NCBI RefSeq assembly: GCF_003173615.1
Contig: NZ_QGNA01000005.1
Coordinates: 1-64,000 of the forward strand
Length of the DNA: 64,000 bases
DNA from: Falsiroseomonas bella
Lineage (GTDB): Bacteria; Pseudomonadota; Alphaproteobacteria; Acetobacterales; Acetobacteraceae
Reading direction: 5' to 3'
The notes beneath the pieces are model-generated. The model saw nothing but the letters and a program-made list of their open reading frames with translations. It made no database searches and was not told the DNA's origin. Both the position numbers and the translations under genes were made by a program. Position 1 is the first letter of the stretch. Each line of letters begins with the position of its first letter. Shown piece after piece: positions 17,296 through 24,469 of the stretch.

Positions 17296-18614
17296 TGGGC
17301 GGCAACGTCATCGACCCCACCACCGCCGCATGGATGCTGTTCGGCGGCTTCTTCGGCATGCTCGCGCTCCGCGTGCCGGTTGCGGTCGCCCTCGGCATCG
17401 CATGCCTGCCGCCGCTGTTCCTGGAGGACCGGCTCTGGCCGATGATCCTCGTGCAGGAGACCTTCAACGCCTACAACAGCTTCATCCTGCTCGCCGTGCC
17501 CTTCTTCCTGCTGGCGGCGAACCTGATGACGATCGGCGGCATCACGGAGCGGCTGATCCGACTGTCTCGCGCCATGGTCGGCCACATGCCGGGCAGCCTG
17601 GCGCAGATCAATGTGGTCCTCTCCATCTTCTTCGCCGGCATCTCCGGCAGTTCCACCGCCGACGCCGCAAGCCAGGGCAAGCTCTTCATCGAGGCGCAGA
17701 CGCGCGAGGGCTACGACCTCTCCTTCTCCGTCGCAATCACGGCGGTCTCGGCCGTGCTCGCGGCGATCATCCCGCCCTCAATCATGATGATCGTCTGGGG
17801 CGGCGTGCTGACGGTCTCGATCGGCGGCCTTTTCCTCGCCGGCGTCATCCCGGGGCTGCTGCTCGGACTCGTACAGATGGCGACCGTCCACGCCTACGCG
17901 AAGGCGCGCGGCTACCCGACCTACGAGAAGGCGAGTTGGGGCGAATTCGGCAAGGCGCTGTTCGTGTCGCTGCCGGCGCTGATGACGCCCTTCATCATCA
18001 TCGGCGGCAAGATCTTCGGCTGGTTCACGCCGACCGAGGCCGCCTGCATCGCCGTGCTGTATGCCATGGCGCTGTCCATCGTGGTCTACCGCGAGATGAG
18101 CGGGCGTGGCCTCTGGCAGGCCTTCAGCGAAACCGGACGCTTCGCCGCCGTGACGCTCTTCGCGGTCGGCACGGCCTCCGCCTTCGGCTGGATGCTGGCC
18201 TTCTACAAGATCCCGGAGGCCCTGCTCGCCGGCGTCGGCGCGTGGGAGATGGGTCCGATCGCCACCGGCTTCTTCGTCGCCGGCGTGTTCCTGGTCGTCG
18301 GCTGCTTCCTGGACGCGATCCCGGCGATCATCATCGTCGGCACCATCCTGCAGCCGGTCGCGGATGCCGCGGGGCTGCATCCGATCCACTTCGCGATGAT
18401 CGGCATCGTCAGCCTGGCCTTCGGCCTGGTCACGCCGCCCTACGGGCTGTGCCTGCTGATCTCCTGCGCGGTGGCCGGCGTACGGGTGGTGGATGTGCTC
18501 AAGGACACCTGCATCATGCTGCTGCCCATGCTCGGGGTGCTGGCGTTGGTGATCCTGTGGCCGGAGGTGTCGCTGTTCCTCCCGCGCCTGCTGGAGCCCG
18601 ACTTCCTGCGGTAG
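17295..18614 (+). CDS. TRAP transporter large permease subunit (DctM family)
   Basis: 439 residues with 11 to 12 hydrophobic segments. DctM hallmarks are AVPFFLLAANLM, FFAGISGSSTADAA (Na+ or substrate site region), IIPPSIMMIVWGG, GWFTPTEAACIAVLYA and a LGLVTPPYG-like stretch near the C-terminus. It is the transport channel partnered by DctQ and DctP. Context (CoA-transferase and acyl-CoA enzymes upstream) suggests a short or medium-chain organic acid as cargo. It ends with TAG, about 40 bp before the ABC exporter. Confidence 0.93.
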   Translation: MGGNVIDPTTAAWMLFGGFFGMLALRVPVAVALGIACLPPLFLEDRLWPMILVQETFNAYNSFILLAVPFFLLAANLMTIGGITERLIRLSRAMVGHMPGSLAQINVVLSIFFAGISGSSTADAASQGKLFIEAQTREGYDLSFSVAITAVSAVLAAIIPPSIMMIVWGGVLTVSIGGLFLAGVIPGLLLGLVQMATVHAYAKARGYPTYEKASWGEFGKALFVSLPALMTPFIIIGGKIFGWFTPTEAACIAVLYAMALSIVVYREMSGRGLWQAFSETGRFAAVTLFAVGTASAFGWMLAFYKIPEALLAGVGAWEMGPIATGFFVAGVFLVVGCFLDAIPAIIIVGTILQPVADAAGLHPIHFAMIGIVSLAFGLVTPPYGLCLLISCAVAGVRVVDVLKDTCIMLLPMLGVLALVILWPEVSLFLPRLLEPDFLR

Positions 18615-18654
18615 ACCGTTGCGGCGGGGCGCCGCCGCCGCCACCTTGGCGGGC

Positions 18655-20421
18655 GTGACCGCCCTTCCCCCGTCCCGCGCGCCGGTCCTGGCGCTCCGGC
18701 TGCTGCTGCCGCATCTCCGCCCCTACCTGCCCCGCGCGCTCGGCGCGGGCGCCGCCCTGCTGGTCGCCGCGCTGCTGACGCTGGCGCTCGGCCAGGGGCT
18801 GAAGGCCCTGATCGACACCGGCCTCGGGCCGGGCAGCGCGGCGGGGCTGAACACCGCGGCCGGCCTGATGGCGGCGATCGTCGCCGCACTCGGGGTGGCG
18901 ACGGCGGCGCGCTACTACCTGGTCTCCTGGCTCGGCGAGCGTGTCGCGGCCGACATCCGCCGGCGCGTCTACGACCATGTCGTCGGCCTGAGCCCGTCCT
19001 TCTTCGAGACGGCGCGCACCGGCGACATCCTCTCCCGCATGACCGCCGACGTTGCGCTGCTGCAATCGCTGGTCGGCTCCGCCATCTCCATGGGGCTGCG
19101 CAACGCCGTCACGGGCACCGGCGCGCTGGTGATGATGGCGGCCACCTCGCTCAAGCTCGCCGGTATCGTGGCGCTGGTGCTGCCCGTGGTGATCGCGCCG
19201 CTGGTGCTGTTCGGCCGGCGCGAACGCCGCCTCTCGCGCGTCGCGCAGGACCGCATCGCGGACCTCGCCGCGCGGGCCGAGGAGACGCTGAACGGGCTGC
19301 GGACCGTGCAGGCCTTCGCGCAGGAGGATGCGGAGCGCGCGCGCTTCGCAGAAGGCACGGAGGCCTCCGTCACCGCCGCGCTGCGCCGCATCGCCTCGCG
19401 CGCAGCGCTGATCCTCGCGGTGATCCTGCTCGGCTTCGGCGCCATCACCTTCGCGCTATGGGTCGGCGGGCAGGATGTGGTGGCGGGGCGGATGAGCGGC
19501 GGCGACCTCGCGGCCTTCGTCTTCTATGCCGTACTGGCGGCCAGCGCGGGTGCCACGGTCAGCGAGCTCTGGGGCGAGATCCAGCGCGCCGGCGCCGCCG
19601 CCGACCGGTTGATGGAGTTGCTCGCCGTGCAGCCGGACATCGCCGCGCCCGCGATGCCCGCATCGCTGCCGCAGCCGCCCCAGGGCCGCGTCGCGCTGGA
19701 GCGGGTGCGCTTCGCCTATCCCTCGCGCCCTGGCCAATGGGCGCTGGACGATGTCTCGCTCGCGGTGCAGCCGGGCGAGACGGTGGCGCTGGTTGGCCCC
19801 TCCGGCGCCGGCAAGACCAGCCTCTTCCAGCTCCTGCTCCGCTTCTACGACCCGCAGTCGGGCCGCGTGCTGGTGGATGGCCTGGACGTCGCCACGCTCG
19901 ATCCCGCTTCGCTGCGCGCGCGCATCGCCCTGGTGCCGCAGGAGCCGCTGATCTTCGGCGCGACGGCCGCCGACAACATCCGCTACGGCCGGCCCGGCGC
20001 GACGGATGCCGAGGTTCGCGACGCCGCCGAGGCCGCATCCGCGGCCGGCTTCATCACGGCGCTGCCGCAGGGCTTCGCCACGCATCTCGGCGCGCGCGGC
20101 GTCACGCTCTCCGGCGGGCAGCGCCAGCGCATCGCCATCGCCCGCGCCATCCTGAAGGACGCGCCCATCCTGCTACTGGACGAGGCGACGAGCGCGCTGG
20201 ACGCGGAGAGCGAGCAGGCGGTGCAGCAGGCGCTGGAGCGCCTTTCGCGCGGGCGCACCACGCTCGTCGTCGCGCATCGGCTGGCCACGGTGCGCCGCGC
20301 CGACCGGATCCTGGTGCTGGAGGAAGGCCGCATCGTCGCCTCCGGCACGCATGAGGCGCTGGTCCGCGACGGCGGCCTCTATGCCCGCCTCGCCGCGCTG
20401 CAGTTCACCGAGCACGCCTGA
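18655..20421 (+). CDS. ABC exporter, fused membrane and ATPase domains (MsbA/ABCB-like)
   Basis: 588 residues. An N-terminal six-helix ABC exporter domain (about 1-315, with ETARTGDILSRMTADVALLQ) is followed by a nucleotide-binding domain: Walker A GPSGAGKTS (Lys387), signature LSGGQRQR, Walker B ILLLDEATSALD and the switch His in VVAHRLATV. It works as a homodimer pumping lipids, peptides or drugs out of the cytoplasm. The start is uncertain; GTG at 18655 is preferred, and TTG at 18619 would add 12 residues. Its stop shares a base with the start of the methyltransferase-HNH gene (TGATG), so the two are translationally coupled. Confidence 0.9.
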   Translation: MTALPPSRAPVLALRLLLPHLRPYLPRALGAGAALLVAALLTLALGQGLKALIDTGLGPGSAAGLNTAAGLMAAIVAALGVATAARYYLVSWLGERVAADIRRRVYDHVVGLSPSFFETARTGDILSRMTADVALLQSLVGSAISMGLRNAVTGTGALVMMAATSLKLAGIVALVLPVVIAPLVLFGRRERRLSRVAQDRIADLAARAEETLNGLRTVQAFAQEDAERARFAEGTEASVTAALRRIASRAALILAVILLGFGAITFALWVGGQDVVAGRMSGGDLAAFVFYAVLAASAGATVSELWGEIQRAGAAADRLMELLAVQPDIAAPAMPASLPQPPQGRVALERVRFAYPSRPGQWALDDVSLAVQPGETVALVGPSGAGKTSLFQLLLRFYDPQSGRVLVDGLDVATLDPASLRARIALVPQEPLIFGATAADNIRYGRPGATDAEVRDAAEAASAAGFITALPQGFATHLGARGVTLSGGQRQRIAIARAILKDAPILLLDEATSALDAESEQAVQQALERLSRGRTTLVVAHRLATVRRADRILVLEEGRIVASGTHEALVRDGGLYARLAALQFTEHA

Positions 20422-22130
20422 TGGCGCGGCCGGACACGATCGGCGCCTACAACCGCGGCTTCCGCGAGTTCACAGAGGCCTACGAGGCCTTCGGCTTCGC
20501 CGAGATCCATGCCGGGGCCATGCCCTTCCTGCCCAAGCCCCCGGGCCTGGTGCTGGATGTCGGCGCGGGCAGCGGCCGTGACGCCGCCTGGTTCGCCGAT
20601 CACGGCTTCGAGGTGATCGCCGTCGAGCCCGCGCCGAAGCTACGGGAGGAAGCCGCGCGGCTGCATCCCTCGCCGCTGATCCGCTGGCTGGATGACCGGC
20701 TGCCCGCCCTCTCCGCCGTGCACCGCCTCGGCCTCGCCTTCGACCTCGTCTGGGTCAGCGCCGTCTGGCAGCACATGACGCCCGAGGACCGGCCCCGCGC
20801 CATGCGCAAGCTCGCGACGCTGCTCAAGCCGGGCGGGCGCGTGGTGGTGACGCTGCGCCACGGCCCCGCCCCGCAGGATCGCCCGATGTGGCCGGTGGAT
20901 GCCAATGAGGTGGAGCGTCTCGGCCTCGATCACGGCCTCGCGCTGCGCGTCGCGACGGAGCGCATCGAGGACCGGCAGGGCCGCGCGGATGTGCGCTGGC
21001 AGACCGTGGTGCTCGACCTGCCCGACGACGGCGGCGGCGCGCTGCCGCTGCTGCGCGGCGTGATCCTGCGCCAGGAACGCTCGGCCACCTACAAGCTCGC
21101 CCTGTTGCGCTGCCTCGCCCGCATCGCGGACGCCTCGCCCAATGTCGCCCGGGAGGCGGAGGCGGATGTGGAACTGCCGCTTGGCCTCGTTGCGCTCTAC
21201 TGGCTGCGCATGTTCAAGCCGCTGGTCGAGCGCGACCTGCCGCAGATGCCCGTCGGCATCGGCATGGCCTTCGTGAAGGATTCTTTTCACGCACTGCGCC
21301 CGCTGGCACCCTTCGATCTCCGGCCGGGCGCGCAGTTCGGCGCGGACGTGGCGGTGCCGCTGCGCCGCGCCATGGCCGATGCGGCGCGGGTGATCGCCGA
21401 CATGCCCGCGCGGCACCTGACCTTCGCCGACGACACGCCGGTCTTCCCCGCCTCCTATGGCCGCATGCCGCGGGAGTCCGGCGCCATCGGGCTGAACGCC
21501 GAGCTGTTCTGGACCTATGGCCGCATCCGCGTCCCCGCCGATGTCTGGCGTGCGCTGCGCCGCATGGCAGCCTGGATCGAGCCGATGCTGCTCGCCGAAT
21601 GGGTGCGCCAGACCCGCGACTATGCCGAGCGCGCCGGGCGCGTCCTGCCCACCGACGCCGTGCTCGATGCCCTGCGCTGGCTGGAGCCGGCGCGCGACAC
21701 GGCCTTCGTCCGTAGCCTGCTCGCCGACCATCTGACGCGCGGCGAGCGCCTGGACTGCGTCTGGACGGGGGAGCCGCTGCGCGCCGGCGGGCTCGACGTG
21801 GACCATTGCCTGCCCTGGTCCGCCTGGGCCTGCAACGACCTCTGGAACCTGCTGCCGGCCTCGCGCCGCGCCAATCTCGGCAAGGCCGGCCAGATCATCG
21901 CCGCGCCCACCCTCGCCGCCGCGAAGCCGCGCATCCTCGACTGGTGGCGGCGCGGCTACCAGGAAGCCGCCGAGCCGATCCGCGCCCGCTTCGCGGAGGA
22001 GGCGCGCAGCACCTTGCCCCTGCCGCCCGACCGCGCGCCGGACCTCGAGGATCTCTTCGCCGCGCTCGACTTCCGCCGCCTGCGGCTGCGGCAGGAGACG
22101 CAGCTGCCGGAATGGCGCGCCGATGCCTGA
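20421..22130 (+). CDS. SAM-dependent methyltransferase fused to an HNH endonuclease domain
   Basis: 569 residues, two domains. N-terminal class I methyltransferase (about 1-200): DVGAGSGR (46-53) is motif I, Glu69 the likely ribose-binding acid, and FDLVWVSAVWQHM plus LLKPGGRVVVTLRHG give motifs IV-VI. No (D/N)PP(Y/W) DNA-methylase motif is visible. The C-terminal part starts near ERSATYKLALL (Tyr224) and contains an HNH site: DVDHCLPWS (Asp461, His462), NDLWNLLP (central Asn476) and RRANLGK (Asn485, Lys488). I recall HNH proteins with the YKxALL and NxLWNLxP layout as standalone nucleases. It overlaps the exporter gene by one base and the LysR gene by 8. Its role is unknown. Confidence 0.82.
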   Translation: MARPDTIGAYNRGFREFTEAYEAFGFAEIHAGAMPFLPKPPGLVLDVGAGSGRDAAWFADHGFEVIAVEPAPKLREEAARLHPSPLIRWLDDRLPALSAVHRLGLAFDLVWVSAVWQHMTPEDRPRAMRKLATLLKPGGRVVVTLRHGPAPQDRPMWPVDANEVERLGLDHGLALRVATERIEDRQGRADVRWQTVVLDLPDDGGGALPLLRGVILRQERSATYKLALLRCLARIADASPNVAREAEADVELPLGLVALYWLRMFKPLVERDLPQMPVGIGMAFVKDSFHALRPLAPFDLRPGAQFGADVAVPLRRAMADAARVIADMPARHLTFADDTPVFPASYGRMPRESGAIGLNAELFWTYGRIRVPADVWRALRRMAAWIEPMLLAEWVRQTRDYAERAGRVLPTDAVLDALRWLEPARDTAFVRSLLADHLTRGERLDCVWTGEPLRAGGLDVDHCLPWSAWACNDLWNLLPASRRANLGKAGQIIAAPTLAAAKPRILDWWRRGYQEAAEPIRARFAEEARSTLPLPPDRAPDLEDLFAALDFRRLRLRQETQLPEWRADA

Positions 22131-22995
22131 GCTCGACACCGCCCTGCTCCGCGCCTTCGTCGCGCTGGCGGAGACGCGCAGCTTCTCCCGCACCGCCGAG
22201 CGCGTGGGCCGCTCCCAATCAGCCGTCTCCATGCAGATCCGCCGGCTCGAGGAGATTTTGGGCTGCGCGCTGTTCCTGCGCGACAAGCGCAACGTGGAGA
22301 TCACGGCGGAAGGCGAGGCGCTGCTCGGCGATGCGCGCCGCATCCTGGCGCTGTCGGATGGGATGGTCGCGCGGATGCGCGCGCCGGAGATCGCGGGCGA
22401 GGTCCGCTTCGCCAGCCCCGAGGATTTCGCCACGCAATACCTGCCGGAAATCCTCGCCGCCTTCGCCGCGCGGCACCCGCAGGTGCATCTGCACGTCACC
22501 TGCGACCTCACCTTGAAGCTGGTGGAATCGCTCGGCCGCGGCGAGCAGGACCTGATCGTGGTGAAGCAGGACCCGGCGGACCCCTATCCGGGCGGCCGCC
22601 CCCTGTGGCGGGAGCGCCCGGTCTTCGTCGGGCGTGAGCGGACCGGGCCGCAGCTTTCCGATGGCAGGCTGCCGCTCGTGCTCTCCCCCGCCCCCTGCGT
22701 CTATCGCCGCCGCGGCGTCACTGCGCTGGACCAGGCGGGGCTGCCCTGGGACATCGCCTATACGAGCCCCTCATTCGCCGGCACGGTCGCCGCGGTGCGG
22801 GCCGGGCTCGGCGTCACGGTGCTGCCACGCACCATGGTGCCGGACGGGCTGGTGGCGATGGAGGCCGGCCAGGGCTGGCCCGCCCTGCCGGAGGTGGAGA
22901 TCGCCCTGCTCGCCGCCCCGCGCGTCTCCCCGGCGACCACGGCGCTCGCCGCCTTCATCGAGCAGCGGGTGCCGACTTATCGGCAAAACCGATAA
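22123..22995 (+). CDS. LysR family transcriptional regulator, probable dab operon regulator
   Basis: 290 residues. Winged HTH at about 5-65 (LRAFVALAETRSFSRTAERV, then SQSAVSMQIRRLEE), followed by a periplasmic-binding-like effector domain. Its ATG lies inside the end of the methyltransferase-HNH gene. Its stop codon lies within a perfect palindrome of the T-N11-A type just upstream of dabB. LysR genes beside dabBA are common in bacteria with DAB systems, and control of inorganic-carbon uptake is the natural reading. The effector is unknown. Confidence 0.93.
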   Translation: MPELDTALLRAFVALAETRSFSRTAERVGRSQSAVSMQIRRLEEILGCALFLRDKRNVEITAEGEALLGDARRILALSDGMVARMRAPEIAGEVRFASPEDFATQYLPEILAAFAARHPQVHLHVTCDLTLKLVESLGRGEQDLIVVKQDPADPYPGGRPLWRERPVFVGRERTGPQLSDGRLPLVLSPAPCVYRRRGVTALDQAGLPWDIAYTSPSFAGTVAAVRAGLGVTVLPRTMVPDGLVAMEAGQGWPALPEVEIALLAAPRVSPATTALAAFIEQRVPTYRQNR

Positions 22996-22996
22996 G
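22976..22996. promoter_or_regulatory. LysR-type operator palindrome upstream of dabB
   Basis: A perfect inverted repeat, CTTATCGG (22976-22983) and CCGATAAG (22989-22996), around CAAAA. It contains ATC-N9-GAT and T-N11-A, the classic LysR box. It overlaps the last codons and TAA of the lysR gene and lies about 80 bp before dabB. The region after it is relatively A-rich (CCAAAAAATTCGC), unlike the surrounding GC-rich DNA, and probably carries the dab promoter. No T-run follows, so a terminator is unlikely. Confidence 0.75.
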
Positions 22997-23074
22997 ACAC
23001 ATCCAAAAAATTCGCTTCACGCATCGCCTGACCTGCTCCACTTCCCCGCCGCACCAGCAACGGGCCGGGGTTTC

Positions 23075-24469
23075 ATGGCGCGCCTTCTCTCCTCCGCGAT
23101 GTGGTCGGCCTTCGGGCTTTTCCTGCTGGTGCTGGCGTTCCGCGCCGGCGCCGAGCCCCTGGCCTTCGGCCCCTTCCGCCTGGATTCGCTGGCGCTGTTC
23201 CTGGGCGCCGCGGTCACCCTGGTCAGCGCCGTGGTCCACCACTTCGCCTTGCGGCACATGCAGGGCGATGCGGCGTACGAAAGCTTCTTCCGGCGCCTCT
23301 CTGGGCTGACCGCGCTGGTGCTGCTGCTGCTGGCGGCCGATTCGGTGCTGCTCTTCGCCGGGCTCTGGGTGGCGATGGGCTGGCTGCTGGCGGATGCCAT
23401 CGGCCATGTCCGGTCCTGGCCCCAGGCCCAGGCCGCCGCTGCTCTGGCGCGGCTGTGGTTCCTGCGCGGCGCCGCCGCGCTGGTGGTGGGGCTCCTGCTG
23501 CTGGCCGCCGCGACCGGCAGCCTCTCCATCGCCGGGATCGTCGCCGCCGCCGGCGCGGCCAACCCGCTGCTGGTCGGCCTCGGCTGCGCCGCGCTCGGCC
23601 TGGCCGCGGCCATCCAGTGCGGGCTGTTTCCCTTCCAGCGCTGGCTGCTCTCCTCGATGACCGCGCCGACGCCGGTCTCGGCCTTCATGCATGCGGGCCT
23701 TGTCAATGCCGGCGGCATCCTCGTCGCCCGCTTCGCCCCCGCCTTCGAGGCCGCGCCGCTGGTCCTGCTGCTGGTCTTCGCCGCCGGCGCCGCCAGCGCG
23801 CTGTTCGGCCAGGTCGCCGCGCTGGTGCAGTCCGACGTGAAGCGCGGCCTCGCCGCCTCCACCACGGCGCAGATGGGCTTCATGCTGATGCAGTGCGGCC
23901 TCGGCTTCCATGCCGCGGCGATGACCCACCTGGTGCTGCACGGTCTCTACAAGGCGAGCCTCTTCCTCGGCGCCGGGTCGGGCCTTGCCGCCGCGCGCCG
24001 GCCGGGCAGCACCGGGACGCCGGGTGCCGCCGCCATCGGGCCGGCACTTTTCGCTGCGCTGCTCGGCGGCGCCGGCTTCGCGCTCGCCTCCGGCAAGCTC
24101 GGCGCGGATACGGGCGCGCTACTGGTGCTGTTCGCCGCACTTGCCGCCGCGCAGGCCAGCCTCGCCACTTCCGCTGCCGCACCGCTGGTCCGCTGGGCCG
24201 CCGCGCCACTGCTGCTCGGCCTCGGCGGCGTGCTCTACGGCGCGCTGATCCGCGGGGCGGAGGCGCTGCTGGCCGGCACGCCGGGCCTCGTCGCGCCGCA
24301 GCCGCTCACCGCGCTGCACTGGCTGGCAGCCGGCGCCTTCCTCGCCGCCTGGATCGCCGTGCAGGCCGGGCTGCATCGCCGCTCCGCCGCGCTCTATGTC
24401 CGCGTGCTCGGCCTCTCGCAGCCGGCCGCCGCCGCCATCACCGATCGCCGGGAGACCGCCCATGCCTGA
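23075..24469 (+). CDS. dabB: DAB inorganic-carbon transporter membrane subunit (NADH-quinone oxidoreductase subunit L-like)
   Basis: 464 residues with about 12 to 14 membrane spans. The antiporter core resembles NuoL/MrpA: APTPVSAFMHAGLVNAGGI and KRGLAASTTAQMGFMLMQCG, then HLVLHGLYKASLFLGAGS with conserved Lys and His of the proton path. DabB couples cation flow to bicarbonate formation by DabA. Pairing with dabA shows it is not part of respiratory complex I. The ATG at 23075 is the first Met before the hydrophobic N-terminus. The gene overlaps dabA by 8 bases. Confidence 0.93.
   Translation: MARLLSSAMWSAFGLFLLVLAFRAGAEPLAFGPFRLDSLALFLGAAVTLVSAVVHHFALRHMQGDAAYESFFRRLSGLTALVLLLLAADSVLLFAGLWVAMGWLLADAIGHVRSWPQAQAAAALARLWFLRGAAALVVGLLLLAAATGSLSIAGIVAAAGAANPLLVGLGCAALGLAAAIQCGLFPFQRWLLSSMTAPTPVSAFMHAGLVNAGGILVARFAPAFEAAPLVLLLVFAAGAASALFGQVAALVQSDVKRGLAASTTAQMGFMLMQCGLGFHAAAMTHLVLHGLYKASLFLGAGSGLAAARRPGSTGTPGAAAIGPALFAALLGGAGFALASGKLGADTGALLVLFAALAAAQASLATSAAAPLVRWAAAPLLLGLGGVLYGALIRGAEALLAGTPGLVAPQPLTALHWLAAGAFLAAWIAVQAGLHRRSAALYVRVLGLSQPAAAAITDRRETAHA

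Noticed and set aside
20421-22130. Reading the methyltransferase-HNH fusion as a classic type II/IIG restriction-modification enzyme
   Set aside because: No (D/N)PP(Y/W) motif or target-recognition domain is visible in the methyltransferase half. It is kept as an unknown fusion instead.
22976-22996. The lysR-end palindrome as a terminator of lysR
   Set aside because: The stem is AT-rich at its base, overlaps the stop codon and has no following T-run. It matches a LysR operator better.
23075-24469. The NuoL-like gene as part of respiratory complex I or an Mrp antiporter
   Set aside because: No other nuo or mrp genes adjoin it, and it is directly coupled to dabA, which marks it as DabB.
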